Positions 1 through 11,400 are shown, counted from the stretch's first letter. The stretch: DNA of 64,000 bases from Vibrio gigantis (GCF_024347515.1 NZ_AP025492.1:2728001-2792000); one strand, 5' to 3'. Numbers and translations are program-made. Notes: generated by a model not told the origin, from the letters alone.

Positions 1-461
1 TACATACGCCCACTCCAGGGCAAGCTGTTCTTTCGCCAAGGCATCAAACTGGCAAGCCCAGTGACACTAATCGGGTTAAAGCCAGTGATAATGATATAGC
101 CATCGTCCATCATCACTCGATCGACTTCTCTCAATAAGCGATGCGGGTCATTGCTATAATCTAACTGATGACTCAGCACCACAACATCAAAGCTTTTTTC
201 CAAAAAGGGTAAATTATAGCCATCCGCTATCACATTATGTAATGGGTTCTGGATATCTAGGTTTACTTGATGTTGAATGTTGCATGTGCAGCTAGAAATC
301 TCACTACTGAGGCCGCCGAGCTTGAGCATATGGTAACCAAACAGCTTTGGACACCACTCATCGAGTCGAGTTTGAATAGATTCTCTCAACCAGTCCCCAT
401 TGTGCAATTGCGCCCAAGTGTAAGGACGTTCAAACTTCTTTCTGCTACGTGCTGGCTTCAT
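1..461 (-). CDS. SAM-dependent methyltransferase, YafS-like (partial, 3' end outside window)
   Basis: An open frame reads leftward from an ATG at 461 and runs off the window edge after about 153 codons, so the C-terminus is missing. The N-terminus begins [18 protein letters not shown]. Later segments ([20 protein letters not shown], and [16 protein letters not shown]) look like motifs I-III of class I methyltransferases, with the acidic 'D-x-LPF' region and the strand after 'FD'. It is divergent from gloB, the same arrangement as yafS next to gloB in enterobacteria, and this synteny drives the name. The substrate is unknown. I see no complete glycine-rich SAM loop in the visible part; the region around 'LGGLSSE' is the nearest candidate. 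Confidence 0.8.
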   Translation of the reverse strand, partial: MKPARSRKKFERPYTWAQLHNGDWLRESIQTRLDEWCPKLFGYHMLKLGGLSSEISSCTCNIQHQVNLDIQNPLHNVIADGYNLPFLEKSFDVVVLSHQLDYSNDPHRLLREVDRVMMDDGYIIITGFNPISVTGLASLMPWRKNSLPWSGRM

Positions 462-514
462 CAATAATCTGTCTCACTTATTCTGTCGCACTGAAAGTGA
501 CTGGAGAACCAATA

Positions 515-1273
515 ATGTTACATATCAAAAGCATACCTGCATTTAACGACAATTACATCTGGCTGATTCAAAATAGCGATCGCCGTTGTGCTGTCGTCGA
601 CCCTGGTGATGCGGCTCCAGTATTAGAGTACTTAGCACACCATGAGCTAACTTTAGATGCAATCTTGATTACGCACCACCACCACGATCACATTGGTGGC
701 GTTCCAGAGTTAGTTAGACAATTTCCTGGTGTTGATGTCGTAGGTCCGAAGAATGAGCCTATCCCAACATTGACACACCCCGTAGATGACGGTGACCAAC
801 TGGAATTATTCGACGAAGTATTCTTGGTTCTTGGACTAAGTGGGCATACTGCAGGCCATATCGGTTACGTCGGTGATGCAAAGCTATTCTGTGGTGATGT
901 GCTGTTCTCTGCTGGTTGTGGTCGCATCATGGAGGGCACACCACAACAGATGTTCGATGCGCTGAATAAGATCACGGCGCTGCCTCAAGAAACCGAAGTT
1001 TATTGTGCACATGAGTACACTGCAGCCAATATCGCTTTCGCATTAGCGGTTGAGCCTGATAACCAACATTTGCAGCAATATCGCGACCAAGTAAACCGAC
1101 TCCGTGCTCAAAATAAGTCGACCATCCCCACAAATTTGAGACAAGAGAAGTTTGTGAACCCTTTCCTGCGCTATACAGAGCCAAGTGTAGTGAAATCAGT
1201 GTCTAATCGCACCGAACAAACCGATCCTTTATCGGTATTCACCGCTTTACGTGCTTGGAAGAACGAATTTTAA
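515..1273 (+). CDS. gloB: Hydroxyacylglutathione hydrolase (glyoxalase II)
   Basis: A cytosolic metallo-beta-lactamase-fold enzyme that hydrolyses S-lactoylglutathione to D-lactate and glutathione, the second step of methylglyoxal detoxification. The metal motif THHHHDH is at residues 53-59. Further ligands lie in SGHTAGH (about 110), CGDVLF (about 127) and CAHEYT (about 165). The 252-residue length matches the family. I chose the ATG at 515, not the upstream in-frame start at 449, because the protein then begins [16 protein letters not shown] like known GloB and a GGAG sits about 8 bases upstream. It is divergent from the yafS-like gene and followed by mltD, a conserved order. Confidence 0.97.
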   Translation: MLHIKSIPAFNDNYIWLIQNSDRRCAVVDPGDAAPVLEYLAHHELTLDAILITHHHHDHIGGVPELVRQFPGVDVVGPKNEPIPTLTHPVDDGDQLELFDEVFLVLGLSGHTAGHIGYVGDAKLFCGDVLFSAGCGRIMEGTPQQMFDALNKITALPQETEVYCAHEYTAANIAFALAVEPDNQHLQQYRDQVNRLRAQNKSTIPTNLRQEKFVNPFLRYTEPSVVKSVSNRTEQTDPLSVFTALRAWKNEF

Positions 1274-1343
1274 CAAATACAGACTTGTCACTTATAGGGG
1301 GTGGCAAGTATTATCATCGGCCGTTAATTAAAAAGGCTGTAAC

Positions 1344-2918
1344 ATGCGAGTTAAGTACAGCTGGGCTTTGGTATTACTACTTTCTGGTTGCCAATTAACT
1401 CAGTCAGAGAATTCAGACCAAGCTTCCGAGCAAACCAACACATCTCCTACTAAAGAAGTTTCTCAAGCGAACGTTTCATCAGAAGCAACAGCCAAAGAAG
1501 AACACAAAGTTGAAGCACCTGTCGTTACTCCACAAACTCAAGAAGATGTTTGGAAGCGCATTGCGATGCAACTTGAAATGGAAGTACCAGACCAAAAGAA
1601 AGTCGACTACTACCGAACTTGGTATCTCAAACACCCTAGTCATCTAAAAACCGTATCAAAGCGTGCTGAACCTTTCCTTTATTTGATCACGACAAAGATT
1701 GAAGAAAAAGGCTTGCCACTAGAATTGGCACTATTGCCCGTCGTAGAAAGCTCGTTCGACGCATTTGCCTACTCTCATGGCAGCGCAGCAGGACTATGGC
1801 AATTCATTTCAGGTACGGGCAAAGACTACGGGCTTGAGCAAAACTTTTGGTATGACGGTCGCCGCGATGTTGCCGCTTCTACCGACGCGGCATTGGACTT
1901 CCTCTCAGACCTTAACAGACGTTTCGATGGCGACTGGAACCATGCGATTGCCGCCTATAACAGTGGTGGTGGTCGAGTAAACAGCGCAATTCGTAAGAAC
2001 AAGAAGCTGGGCAAGCCAATCGACTTCTTCTCTCTGGATTTACCAAAAGAGACCAGCAGCTACGTACCTAAACTGCTCGCGCTAGCTGATGTAATTGCCA
2101 ACCAAGAAAAGTACGGTATCGACATCCCTGCGATTCCAAACAAGCCAGTTCTGACTTTGGTTAACCCTGAAGAGCAACTTGATCTAGCCATTGCTGCGAG
2201 CTATGCAGGTATTCCGGTCAAAGAATTGCAAAGCTACAACCCCGCTTATAACCAATGGGCGACGGCACCTGAAAAGCATCAACAATTATTGCTTCCTCTA
2301 GGCTCTGTTGAAAAGTTCAACAAAGAAGTGGCAGCTAATAAAGGCAAAGGCATGAAGTTGGTGCGTTACAAGGTTCAGTCTGGTGACAGCATTAGCGTGC
2401 TCGCAAGCAAATACAACACCACCAGCAAAGTGATCCGCTCTGCGAACGGTTTGAGCAACAACAATATTCGTATTGGACAGCACTTACTTATCCCAACATC
2501 AACTAAAGACGACAAGACATACGCACTCAGCGCTTCAAACCGCCTAGCAAGCACACAGTCGAAGAGTCGTGGCCAATATAAGCTTAGCCATACCGTAAAA
2601 AGTGGTGACAGCCTATGGACGATTGCACGCGCAAATAAGGTATCTCACCAATCACTGGCTAAATGGAATGGCATGGGGCCACGCGACACGCTTAGAATTG
2701 GTCAAGAACTGGTCATATGGAAGAATGGCTCAGACGGCGCCATCATCCGTACAATCTTTTATAACGTAAGATCAGGTGACACAGTCAGCGGTATTGCATC
2801 AAAGTTCAAAGTAAAAAGCGCAGATGTTGTAAAATGGAACGCTTTGCAGAACAAGAAATACTTACAGCCAGGACAAAAGCTTAAGCTGTATGTTGATGTA
2901 ACTAAGGTAAGTGTATGA
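1344..2918 (+). CDS. mltD: Membrane-bound lytic murein transglycosylase D
   Basis: A 524-residue outer-membrane lipoprotein that cleaves peptidoglycan glycan strands with formation of 1,6-anhydro-muramic acid. The lipobox LLSGC places the lipidated cysteine at residue 16. A Ser/Thr/Glu-rich linker follows to about residue 65. The SLT domain (about 110-230) has the catalytic glutamate in PVVESSFD (E135) and the GLWQFI motif. Three C-terminal LysM modules (about 340-385, 413-459 and 471-516), each starting with a (V/K)-x-SGD(S/T) core, bind glycan. Three LysM copies is a common count for vibrio MltD. The stop codon overlaps the start of the next membrane protein, suggesting translational coupling. 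Confidence 0.95.
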   Translation: MRVKYSWALVLLLSGCQLTQSENSDQASEQTNTSPTKEVSQANVSSEATAKEEHKVEAPVVTPQTQEDVWKRIAMQLEMEVPDQKKVDYYRTWYLKHPSHLKTVSKRAEPFLYLITTKIEEKGLPLELALLPVVESSFDAFAYSHGSAAGLWQFISGTGKDYGLEQNFWYDGRRDVAASTDAALDFLSDLNRRFDGDWNHAIAAYNSGGGRVNSAIRKNKKLGKPIDFFSLDLPKETSSYVPKLLALADVIANQEKYGIDIPAIPNKPVLTLVNPEEQLDLAIAASYAGIPVKELQSYNPAYNQWATAPEKHQQLLLPLGSVEKFNKEVAANKGKGMKLVRYKVQSGDSISVLASKYNTTSKVIRSANGLSNNNIRIGQHLLIPTSTKDDKTYALSASNRLASTQSKSRGQYKLSHTVKSGDSLWTIARANKVSHQSLAKWNGMGPRDTLRIGQELVIWKNGSDGAIIRTIFYNVRSGDTVSGIASKFKVKSADVVKWNALQNKKYLQPGQKLKLYVDVTKVSV

Positions 2919-3601
2919 ACCCGTCAAGTAACCCACTCGTCATGCTGTTGGATATATTCCGTTCACCAACAGCTTGTTTCTTAGCGCTTTATCAGCGAAG
3001 CGCTTGGGGATGGCAACCCTACGTCGTATTAATGCTCAGCCCATTTTTGTTCTGGGGTGCCTATTTTTCGAATGTAGACTTTGCATGGTTAAGCGCAGAG
3101 TTGTCACAACAACTGGCTCAAACTAACCCTGACCAATTGGCGTTACTTGACAGCAACACTCTACTCGCGAGTGAAATCATCAGCGACGTATTTGGTCGAA
3201 CGCTAACCATCGTTCTGTTGGCATTCTGGTTTAACCTAGCAACCAAACCAAGCCAGCATCAACATAGTTTTTGGCGATGGTTTGCAGCAGCATCAGTTAT
3301 CATCTTCCCAGCAGTTTTAGGTGACATTGCGAGCTACGCAAGTCTAATCCTAAAACACGGTCATGTGATGAACTACGCTGCCGACTTGAATAGCTTAAAT
3401 GGCTTAATCAAGTTACCACTAACCAACGACTGGTCGCAGTTTGCTAGCTCATTACCACTGTTATTACCTTGGTACATCGTACTAGGTTATGCCGCGGTAT
3501 TAACGTGGACTGAGTTTGAGCGTGGTCAAGCACTCGTTATATCTGGCTTGCCATGGGTTGGTTACTACCTAATCTGGGCGCTCTACATTTTAATCTTTTA
3601 A
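2915..3601 (+). CDS. Yip1-type integral membrane protein
   Basis: A 228-residue hydrophobic protein with about five predicted membrane segments (roughly 30-50, 85-105, 120-145, 175-195 and 205-225). The start ATG overlaps the mltD stop (ATGA), so it is probably translated with mltD. The overall pattern resembles the YIP1 family of bacterial membrane proteins; I recognise it only at family level. No catalytic motif is visible. Placement behind a murein hydrolase suggests an envelope role, but that is inference. Confidence 0.75.
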   Translation: MNPSSNPLVMLLDIFRSPTACFLALYQRSAWGWQPYVVLMLSPFLFWGAYFSNVDFAWLSAELSQQLAQTNPDQLALLDSNTLLASEIISDVFGRTLTIVLLAFWFNLATKPSQHQHSFWRWFAAASVIIFPAVLGDIASYASLILKHGHVMNYAADLNSLNGLIKLPLTNDWSQFASSLPLLLPWYIVLGYAAVLTWTEFERGQALVISGLPWVGYYLIWALYILIF

Positions 3602-3618
3602 GCTAAAGATATAAAAAG

Positions 3619-3649
3619 AAGGCTAGCGAAAACTCTCTAGCCCATTTTT
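3619..3649 (+). terminator. Terminator after the mltD operon
   Basis: The 6-bp stem GGCTAG/CTAGCC (3621-3626 with 3637-3642) is followed by a C and a T run (ATTTTT). The purine tract upstream (AAAAAGAA) is compatible with a rho-independent terminator for the mltD/Yip1 unit. Confidence 0.6.
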
Positions 3650-3716
3650 CCATTAGCTTATTAGCCAACGTAACCACCGTGCGAAGGGCTAATGCCCAAT
3701 CACGAATAGTTTCTTA

Positions 3717-4559
3717 CTATTTAGCCTTAAAGGTCACTCGCATCGGGTTATGATCAGAAGCGTCCGTCATGGGCGCTTTTGCTTTTTCTACCTCAAGACC
3801 TCGATAGAACACATGGTCGAGCACCAACCCAGTAATGAACTGAGTTCGATTGTCCGGTTTAAAGGCAACTTCCGCCAAACCTACCTGCTCCAACGCAACT
3901 TTTAATACTGTAAAGCGAGCTTCACTCCAGCTATTAAAATCTCCAGCAAAAATAACAGGCCCACGATACTTTTGTAGATTGTCGGTTAAGCTCTTGAGTT
4001 GATCTTCGTAATCTTCCGTACCAAAGGTAAAGTTCACAGCATGAATATTAATCACCGCCAGCTCTTCACCATTGCTTAACTGATAACGAGACCAAAGCGC
4101 CGATTTAGGCAGTTGAAGCCAAGGCTCTTCATGAGTATAAGCACAAGCTTCAATCGGCAGATAGGTTGCTAGGTTTAGTACACCTGCACTTTGCTCAAAG
4201 GCTTCAAACGCATTAACACGAGTGCTTCCCCACTGGCCACTCGTTACCCATTGGCGAAGTCCTTCCGTCATACTGGCTTCTTGCAGCAGTACCAAGTCGC
4301 TTCCCGCAGTCAGTTTATTAAGCTCACTCTGCCAGTTCGTGCGATTTTGCTTGTAGATATTCCAAACGGTGAGGCTCAACCCATCTGACACATCAAGTGC
4401 TTTCGGTGTGGCATTTTGGTAGCAACTATAGATATCGTTACTGGTATTTGGAGAAGATGTGATTAGGTTAGGTTTATTCGGGATCACGAAAATAAAGTGA
4501 AAACTAACGACAGCAAGTGTTATCAACAGTGTGATAACTATGATGGTTTTCTTGAACAT
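3717..4559 (-). CDS. Endonuclease/exonuclease/phosphatase family protein, membrane-anchored or secreted
   Basis: About 280 residues. A hydrophobic N-terminal segment (MFKKTIIVITLLITLAVVSF) is a signal anchor or signal peptide, so the catalytic domain faces the periplasm or outside. The EEP fold is shown by LLQEASM (about 95), the metal and catalytic block FAGDFNSWSEAR, and the terminal SDHNPM motif. Substrate could be nucleic acid or a phospho-compound; the sequence does not decide. The start at 4559 was chosen because the in-frame extension to 4703 would run back through the glnB terminator and coding region. It is separated from glnB by a strong hairpin. Confidence 0.85.
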   Translation of the reverse strand: MFKKTIIVITLLITLAVVSFHFIFVIPNKPNLITSSPNTSNDIYSCYQNATPKALDVSDGLSLTVWNIYKQNRTNWQSELNKLTAGSDLVLLQEASMTEGLRQWVTSGQWGSTRVNAFEAFEQSAGVLNLATYLPIEACAYTHEEPWLQLPKSALWSRYQLSNGEELAVINIHAVNFTFGTEDYEDQLKSLTDNLQKYRGPVIFAGDFNSWSEARFTVLKVALEQVGLAEVAFKPDNRTQFITGLVLDHVFYRGLEVEKAKAPMTDASDHNPMRVTFKAK

Positions 4560-4580
4560 ACAACACCCTACCAGAAATGA

Positions 4581-4605
4581 AAAAGGAGCGATAAACGCTC
4601 CTTTT
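4581..4605 (-). terminator. Terminator after glnB
   Basis: A perfect 10-bp stem (AAAAGGAGCG with CGCTCCTTTT) with a 5-base loop, flanked by A/T runs. On the minus strand it directly follows the glnB stop and precedes the nuclease-family gene. Confidence 0.85.
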
Positions 4606-4620
4606 AGGGTAATAGTTTTT

Positions 4621-4968
<348 letters not shown>

Positions 4969-5024
4969 TTAAACTGTGCGAATGGCTCATTATCGGTTAG
5001 CTATAGTAAACATTCAATGAAAAA

Positions 5025-5048
5025 AGCCAGAGCTTTAAAGCTCTGGCT
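5025..5048 (-). terminator. Terminator after the cytochrome c gene
   Basis: A 24-bp perfect palindrome (stem AGCCAGAGCTTT) with five A on its left side, that is a T run on the minus strand. It lies 40 bases past the cytochrome stop. Confidence 0.85.
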
Positions 5049-5089
5049 CGAAATTTATCATCTTGTTTAATCAGCGCTTTAAGAAGGTT

Positions 5090-5401
5090 TTACTTAAGGC
5101 TTGCGTAGTAAGCAGCTAGATTAGCGATGTCTTCATCACTCAGCATTGAAGCTTGAGCCTGCATTACAGCGGCCAAACCACCTGTACGCTGATTGGTTTT
5201 GTATGCGTTAATTGATGAAGCAATATATTGTTCATTTTGACCTTTTAGGTTTGGATAACCTGGGATCACTGCGATGCCATCTGCACCATGGCATGCCGCA
5301 CAGATTGCTGCTTTAGCTTGACCCGCAGCAACATCACCCGCCAGAGCGTTACCACTCAATAGTCCAAATCCAAGAACTAATCCTAGTGTAATTTTCTTCA
5401 T
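5090..5401 (-). CDS. Small periplasmic cytochrome c (c5/c553-like)
   Basis: 103 residues with a Sec signal peptide ending NALA (cleavage after residue 21). A single heme site CAACH (34-38), preceded by GQAKAAI, shows a class I monoheme cytochrome. The distal ligand is probably the Met in AVMQAQ or in ASMLSDE, and the C-terminal helix [11 protein letters not shown] is typical. It is a soluble electron carrier of the periplasm; its partner oxidase is not nearby. The start at 5401 gives the MKKITLG signal peptide. A start four codons upstream (5413) is possible but less typical. Confidence 0.9.
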   Translation of the reverse strand: MKKITLGLVLGFGLLSGNALAGDVAAGQAKAAICAACHGADGIAVIPGYPNLKGQNEQYIASSINAYKTNQRTGGLAAVMQAQASMLSDEDIANLAAYYASLK

Positions 5402-5459
5402 TGCATATTCCATTAATTATTTTTATTAAAGTGACGATGAATTGTGACACAAACTTTTT

Positions 5460-6791
5460 CTACTTGCTCCAAAGCGCTTCACAATCTTGACCTTCGTAGT
5501 TTTTATCTACGAATAAGCCTAAAACAGCGATCACTCGATCGCCATCCATTAATATTGGCGTTCTGCGTCGTAACCAACTGGGTACTTGGTACTCCTGAAA
5601 GAGTTTTTTGAGCTTTCGACTATGGCCGCGTCCAATAGGATGCGCTGATAATCCTTCAGAGTTGAAGGTAATGCGCATGGTGTCTTTAACACTTGAGAGG
5701 CTAAAACTTTGTGAATAACCACTCTTAGCAACACAGTTGCTCGATGCCTTTAAGTACAAATCACCCAAACCATCAGGTAATACAATGCTCTCTCCTATAG
5801 AGATATCACATTTCCAGTTCGACATGTCCTTAGTCTCTTTCACTATGTAGAGCTGATTATCAAAGCGCCTAACCTCAACATCATTCAACACCAATTTAGG
5901 ATTGGCATCCGCCTGAGCACACGCCACTTCATTCCAGATAAGCTTAAGCTGCTTTTGACTCGGCATAGGTTGATTACAATGACTCAACCACATTCTTAGC
6001 AGTCGAGCTCGTAACAAGTCTGAGTGTTGAGATAACGCCTCAATACATAAGCTATCGCTATCTCCCAAAGCTTGCTGGAGGTGTGATTCAAGCAATTCAT
6101 CAAGCAGTAGTTCTTGCTCTGCACATAACTGAGCGCTGCGACTAACCGATTCTTGGAAACTTGGCCAACGCTCGGTTAGTACCGGTGTGACTTGATGACG
6201 AATAAAGTTGCGGTCAAAGCGAACGTCTTGATTACTCTCATCTTCTACCCAAGTTAAAGCCATATCACGCGCCGACGCTTCAATATCAGATCGGGTTACC
6301 GATAGCATAGGACGAACAATATAAGCATCAGCAAACGGCATCACTTTCGCCATTGAAGAGAGGCCTTTCGGACCACTACCACGCTTCAACGCTAACAAGA
6401 AGGTCTCTACTTGGTCATCGATGTGTTGACCTGTAACTAATACATCACCTTGTTCAATATGTTTTTCAAAGGCCTGGTATCGCGCATCACGCGCTAACTT
6501 TTCGATACTCTCGCCACTATTAATATCCAGCGAGACTCGTTCAATCATAAGTGAAACGGACAGCGCATCACACCATGCTTGGCACTGTTCTGCCCAGCGG
6601 TCAGCATTTTTACTGAGGCCATGATGAACATGTACCGCACAACACTCAATATCATAGACTTGAGCGTATTGAACAGCTAACTCCAACAATACTCTAGAAT
6701 CAACACCACCACTGAAAGCGACGAGCAAACGACGAGGCTTGAGCGCGCTTTGATGAAGTACAGATGTGAAAGTATCGATTAAGTGTGTCAT
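5460..6791 (-). CDS. tilS: tRNA(Ile)-lysidine synthetase
   Basis: 443 residues. TilS adds lysine to C34 of the CAU-anticodon tRNA(Ile) using ATP, which makes it read AUA. The PP-loop SGGVDS is at 27-32. The N-type ATPase core continues through HHGLSKNADRWAEQC and GQHIDDQVETFLLALKRGSG. The C-terminal substrate-binding domains include RGHSRKLKKLFQEY, a hallmark of TilS C-domains. It stands between accA and the cytochrome gene. In E. coli tilS and accA are also near neighbours, but here no ldcC lies between them. Confidence 0.96.
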   Translation of the reverse strand: MTHLIDTFTSVLHQSALKPRRLLVAFSGGVDSRVLLELAVQYAQVYDIECCAVHVHHGLSKNADRWAEQCQAWCDALSVSLMIERVSLDINSGESIEKLARDARYQAFEKHIEQGDVLVTGQHIDDQVETFLLALKRGSGPKGLSSMAKVMPFADAYIVRPMLSVTRSDIEASARDMALTWVEDESNQDVRFDRNFIRHQVTPVLTERWPSFQESVSRSAQLCAEQELLLDELLESHLQQALGDSDSLCIEALSQHSDLLRARLLRMWLSHCNQPMPSQKQLKLIWNEVACAQADANPKLVLNDVEVRRFDNQLYIVKETKDMSNWKCDISIGESIVLPDGLGDLYLKASSNCVAKSGYSQSFSLSSVKDTMRITFNSEGLSAHPIGRGHSRKLKKLFQEYQVPSWLRRRTPILMDGDRVIAVLGLFVDKNYEGQDCEALWSK

Positions 6792-6843
6792 GAGGTAAAT
6801 AAACCGAGAGATCGTGGTGAAGGGATAATGTCTTAATAATAAA

Positions 6844-6871
6844 AAAGGGTTGGCACTGAGTCCAACCCTTT
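6844..6871 (-). terminator. Terminator between accA and tilS
   Basis: Stem AAAGGGTTGG/CCAACCCTTT with an 8-base loop and an A-rich left flank (T run on the minus strand). It lies just after the accA stop, so tilS probably has its own promoter or depends on read-through. Confidence 0.85.
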
Positions 6872-6915
6872 CATCAACTTGTTCGTCTAACTAGCCTTAT
6901 CGCTAAGGCAACTTA

Positions 6916-7875
6916 TCAGCAGTAGCCGTAGCTCATTAGACGCTGGTAACGACGCTCAAGGAGTGCTTCGTTATCAAACTGCTCTAGCTCTTCTAACTGT
7001 TTAACTAACATGTCTTTCATGTTCTGAGCGGTTTGTACTGGGTCGCGGTGCGCGCCACCTAGCGGCTCAGGAATGATTTCGTCGATAAGCTCAAGCTCTT
7101 TAAGGCGAGGAGCAATCAGCCCCATCGCTTCAGCTGCTTGTGGGGCTTTATCTGAATCACGCCATAGGATTGAAGCACAACCTTCTGGAGAGATTACTGA
7201 GTACGTAGAATACTGAAGCATGTTCACGTAGTCACCAACACCAATCGCTAGTGCACCACCAGAACCGCCTTCACCCACAACGTTACAGATCACAGGCACT
7301 GAAAGACCTGCCATAACCTTTAGGTTTTTAGCGATAGCTTCTGATTGGCCACGTTCTTCAGCACCAACACCAGGGTATGCACCCGCTGTATCGATGAACG
7401 TAATAATAGGCATGTTGAAGCGCTCAGCCGTTTCCATTAGACGTAGCGCCTTACGGTAACCTTCTGGCTTTGGCATACCAAAGTTACGGATCACTTTCTC
7501 TTTAGTCTCACGACCTTTCTGGTGACCAATAACCATAACAGGACGGCCATTTAGACGAGCCATACCACCCACAATAGCTTTGTCGTCAGCGTAAGCGCGA
7601 TCGCCAGCCATTTCTTCAAACTCTGTGAATGCATGCTCCAGGTAATCTTTTGTGTAAGGACGTTGAGGGTGACGAGCAAGTTGAGCTACCTGCCATGCAC
7701 CTAAGTCACTAAAGATTTTCTGTTTAAGCTCTAAGCTTTTTTTCTCTAGTTGTTCGATTTCTTTGTCTAGATCTACCGCTGTGTCACCACCGTGACGCGA
7801 AACGTCACGTAGCGCTTCGATTTTTGCTTCAAGTTCAGCGATAGGCTTTTCAAATTCTAGAAAGTTCAGGCTCAT
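6916..7875 (-). CDS. accA: Acetyl-CoA carboxylase carboxyltransferase subunit alpha
   Basis: 319 residues, the usual length. Together with AccD it transfers the carboxyl group from biotin-BCCP to acetyl-CoA, the first committed step of fatty-acid synthesis. The N-terminal helical region ([18 protein letters not shown]) is followed by the crotonase-like core with [20 protein letters not shown], and the oxyanion-hole glycines in [16 protein letters not shown]. It follows dnaE closely on the same strand, as in E. coli. Confidence 0.98.
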   Translation of the reverse strand: MSLNFLEFEKPIAELEAKIEALRDVSRHGGDTAVDLDKEIEQLEKKSLELKQKIFSDLGAWQVAQLARHPQRPYTKDYLEHAFTEFEEMAGDRAYADDKAIVGGMARLNGRPVMVIGHQKGRETKEKVIRNFGMPKPEGYRKALRLMETAERFNMPIITFIDTAGAYPGVGAEERGQSEAIAKNLKVMAGLSVPVICNVVGEGGSGGALAIGVGDYVNMLQYSTYSVISPEGCASILWRDSDKAPQAAEAMGLIAPRLKELELIDEIIPEPLGGAHRDPVQTAQNMKDMLVKQLEELEQFDNEALLERRYQRLMSYGYC

Positions 7876-7920
7876 CTATGAATCCTTGTTGATTCAGCTC
7901 CACAGTCATGGAGCTAAATT

Positions 7921-10900
7921 TTAGTTAAATTCGAGTTCTACTTGGCTATTTCCAAGCAGCTGTTTTAATTCGTCTAGTAATGTATCACTTGGCGTCACAC
8001 GCCATTCTGTGCCCAATGTTAACCGCGCTCTAGCGTCGGCACGCTGGTAGTATACATTGACTGGGACCGTTCCGGCTCTATAAGGTTCTAAGATTTGACT
8101 AAAGCGTTCAAAAAATTGACCGTTAATTTGGGATTGGTCGATAGATATCGACACCCCACGAGCATATTTCTCACGGGCGCTTCCTAAGTCCATGACCTCG
8201 CGCGCGGACATTTTAAGCCCGCCATTGAAATCATCAAAGCTGACCTGTCCAGAAACGACCACAATTTTGTCTTTTTCGAGCAATTCTGCGTAGCGATCGA
8301 GCGCATCCGAGAACAGCATCACTTCCATTCGGCCCGATCGGTCATCAAGTGTCATCAAACCGATTCGTGTACCGCGTTTCGTAGTCATCACTCTCGCAGC
8401 AATAACCAAACCAGCAATCGTTAGTGATTGGTCACGGCGAGTTGGCGTCGCGTCTTTCAAACGACAACTCGTGTATTTTGCTAACTCTTTGATGTAAGCA
8501 TTCACCGGGTGACCCGTTAAATACAAGCCCAGCGTTTCACGCTCCCCCTCAAGCCAAACCTTCTCAGGCCATTTAGGTACTTGAGTATACTTGTGCTCAA
8601 CCTCTTCCGGAGCGTCAGTCAACACACCAAACATATCAGATTGACCAAAAGACTCGGCATGGTGGTGTTGGCTCGCCGCCTTCACTGCATCTTTCAAAGA
8701 TGCCATCATCGCCGCTCGGTGAGGACCTAATCTATCTAAGGCTCCGGATAGAATCAACTTTTCGATAACACGTTTATTGACCTTCTTTAGATCAAGACGA
8801 GCACAGAAGTCGAATAAGTCTTTAAAGTAACCGCCCTTATTTCGCGCTTCAATGATCGCTTCTATCGGACCTTCACCTACTCCTTTGATCGCGCCGATAC
8901 CATAAACAATCGCGCCATCTTCATCCACGTTAAAGCGGTACAAGCCCGAGTTGATATCAGGTGGAAGCAGCTTGAGCTTCATACGGAAACACTCATCAAC
9001 AAGGCCAATAACCTTCTCTGTGTTATCCATATCCGCCGTCATTACCGCAGCCATAAATTCCGCAGGGTAGTGCGTTTTCAACCACAGCGTTTGGTAAGAA
9101 ACCAGTGCGTATGCAGCCGAGTGAGATTTGTTAAAGCCGTAGCCCGCAAATTTCTCTACCAAGTCAAAGATCTTCATGGCCAGCTCACCATCAACACCGT
9201 TGGCTTCAGCACCCTCTTTGAAGGTACCACGCTGTTTCGCCATCTCTTCTGGCTTCTTCTTACCCATCGCACGACGCAACATATCCGCTCCGCCAAGCGT
9301 ATAGCCCGCCAGAATCTGTGCGATCTGCATTACCTGTTCTTGATACAGGATGATGCCGTAGGTAGGTTCTAGTGTCTCTTTTAGTGATTCGTGTTGCCAC
9401 GTTTCATCAGGGTAAGATACCGCTTCACGGCCGTGTTTACGGTCGATAAAGTTATCTACCATGCCTGATTGCAGAGGACCCGGACGGAATAGTGCTACCA
9501 ATGCGATGATATCTTCAAAACAGTCGGGCTGTAGACGTTTGATCAGGTCTTTCATACCACGCGATTCCAGCTGGAATACCGCGGTGGTTTCAGAATTTTG
9601 TAATAGGTTGAACGACGCTTGGTCATCAAGAGGAATCGACTCGATACGAACCGGTTCTTTACCCTCTTTCTTCAAACGAGGGTTCACTAGGCCTAGCGCC
9701 CAGTCGATGATGGTCAGGGTACGCAGACCCAAGAAATCGAACTTAACCAAGCCAGCGGTTTCAACGTCATTCTTATCGAATTGCGTTACTGGGAAGTTAC
9801 CTTCAGCATCGGCATAAATTGGCGCAAAGTCAGTTATCGTGGTCGGTGAGATTACAACACCACCTGCGTGTTTACCGGCGTTTCGCGTACAACCTTCAAG
9901 GATACGACACTTATCGATCAGTTCACGAACTTCTTCATCGCCATCGTAAAGCTCTGGCAGCGCCGGCTCAGCAAGGAATGCTTTCTCTAGCGTCATACCC
10001 GGATCTGGCGGTACAAGCTTTGAAATTCTGTCAACGAAGCCAAACGGGTGACCCAGTACACGGCCTACGTCGCGGATTACCGCTTTCGCCGCCATGGTAC
10101 CAAAGGTGATGATCTGAGACACCGCATCACGACCGTACATTTCAGCAACGTGGTCGATAACTTGGTCACGCTTATCCATACAGAAGTCGATATCGAAATC
10201 GGGCATCGAGACACGTTCTGGGTTCAAGAAACGTTCGAAAAGGAGATCGTATTCAAGTGGATCGAGATCGGTGATATCCAATGCGTAAGCGACTAGAGAG
10301 CCTGCACCAGAACCACGACCAGGACCTACCGGCACATCGTTGTCTTTTGACCACTGGATGAACTCCATTACTATCAAGAAGTAACCTGGGAAACCCATGT
10401 TGTTGACAACTTCGAGCTCGATCTTGAGTCGCTCATCGTACTCAGGCCTGCGCTCAGCACGCACTTTTTCATCAGGGAACAGGAACGCTAAACGTCGCTC
10501 AAGGCCTTCTTCTGACTTCTTAATCAAGAAATCTTCAATCGCCAAACCTTCCGTTGGGAAGTTAGGTAGGAAGTATTCACCTAAACGAACCGTTACATTA
10601 CAACGCTTGGCAATCTCAACACTGTTCTCAAGTGCTTCAGGGATATCTGAGAACAACTCACACATCTCTTCTTCGCTACGAAGATACTGTTGCGCGCTGT
10701 AATTTTTAGGACGACGAGGATCGACCATCGTGAAACCATCATGAATCGCCACGCGGATTTCATGGGCATCAAAAAGATCTTCAGTCAGGAATACCACTTC
10801 GTTGGTTGCAACAACAGGCAAGTCTTCTTGCTCAGCCAGTTCCAATGCAAAGTGCAGGTAAGACTCTTCATCCGGACGTCCGGTACGAATCAACTCAAGA

Positions 10901-11400
10901 TAAAAACGATCAGGGAAGTATGTTTTGTAAAACTCTACATTGCTTGCAACGAGTTCACGGTTGCCCTTCAACAAGGCTTTACCAATCTCACCTTCCTTCG
11001 CGCCCGATAGGATAATTAGGCCTTCGGCATTCTCAATCAGCCACTCTTTATCGATGACAGGCTGATGCTGTACATGACCGCGTAGGTAGGCTTTTGAGAT
11101 AAGCAGCGTTAGGTTGTTATAACCTTTATTGTCGGTTGCAATGACGGTGAGCTTGGTCAACTCGTCACCGAACTCTGGAGACTGCATTAGGAAGTCAGCA
11201 CCAATAATTGGTTTAACCCCGCACCCATGAGCAGTACCGTAGAACTTAACCAAACCACAAAGGTTGGTGAAATCGGTCAATGCTAGAGCAGGCATACCCA
11301 TTTCAGCGACTTTTTTTACTAATGGCGGCACCTTAGAGAGGCCATCCACCATAGAAAAATCACTGTGTACGCGTAGGTGAACAAATTTTGGATCTGACAT
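7921..11400 (-). CDS. dnaE: DNA polymerase III subunit alpha
   Basis: 1159 residues, the replicative polymerase. The N-terminal PHP domain starts [16 protein letters not shown]. The palm carries the catalytic aspartates in MPDFDIDF (about residue 400) and a third further on (near the FDFLGLRTL region). The fingers and tau/beta-binding regions follow, with QSDMFG near residue 920 fitting the internal beta-clamp motif. A C-terminal OB fold ([18 protein letters not shown]) completes it. The length fits proteobacterial DnaE. The gene lies between rnhB and accA in the conserved lpx-rnhB-dnaE-accA order. Confidence 0.98.
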   Translation of the reverse strand: MSDPKFVHLRVHSDFSMVDGLSKVPPLVKKVAEMGMPALALTDFTNLCGLVKFYGTAHGCGVKPIIGADFLMQSPEFGDELTKLTVIATDNKGYNNLTLLISKAYLRGHVQHQPVIDKEWLIENAEGLIILSGAKEGEIGKALLKGNRELVASNVEFYKTYFPDRFYLELIRTGRPDEESYLHFALELAEQEDLPVVATNEVVFLTEDLFDAHEIRVAIHDGFTMVDPRRPKNYSAQQYLRSEEEMCELFSDIPEALENSVEIAKRCNVTVRLGEYFLPNFPTEGLAIEDFLIKKSEEGLERRLAFLFPDEKVRAERRPEYDERLKIELEVVNNMGFPGYFLIVMEFIQWSKDNDVPVGPGRGSGAGSLVAYALDITDLDPLEYDLLFERFLNPERVSMPDFDIDFCMDKRDQVIDHVAEMYGRDAVSQIITFGTMAAKAVIRDVGRVLGHPFGFVDRISKLVPPDPGMTLEKAFLAEPALPELYDGDEEVRELIDKCRILEGCTRNAGKHAGGVVISPTTITDFAPIYADAEGNFPVTQFDKNDVETAGLVKFDFLGLRTLTIIDWALGLVNPRLKKEGKEPVRIESIPLDDQASFNLLQNSETTAVFQLESRGMKDLIKRLQPDCFEDIIALVALFRPGPLQSGMVDNFIDRKHGREAVSYPDETWQHESLKETLEPTYGIILYQEQVMQIAQILAGYTLGGADMLRRAMGKKKPEEMAKQRGTFKEGAEANGVDGELAMKIFDLVEKFAGYGFNKSHSAAYALVSYQTLWLKTHYPAEFMAAVMTADMDNTEKVIGLVDECFRMKLKLLPPDINSGLYRFNVDEDGAIVYGIGAIKGVGEGPIEAIIEARNKGGYFKDLFDFCARLDLKKVNKRVIEKLILSGALDRLGPHRAAMMASLKDAVKAASQHHHAESFGQSDMFGVLTDAPEEVEHKYTQVPKWPEKVWLEGERETLGLYLTGHPVNAYIKELAKYTSCRLKDATPTRRDQSLTIAGLVIAARVMTTKRGTRIGLMTLDDRSGRMEVMLFSDALDRYAELLEKDKIVVVSGQVSFDDFNGGLKMSAREVMDLGSAREKYARGVSISIDQSQINGQFFERFSQILEPYRAGTVPVNVYYQRADARARLTLGTEWRVTPSDTLLDELKQLLGNSQVELEFN

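Noticed and set aside
9070..11015. Several plus-strand open frames opposite dnaE
   Set aside because: They are antisense to a well-conserved polymerase gene, have no family resemblance and follow its codon pattern; shadow frames.
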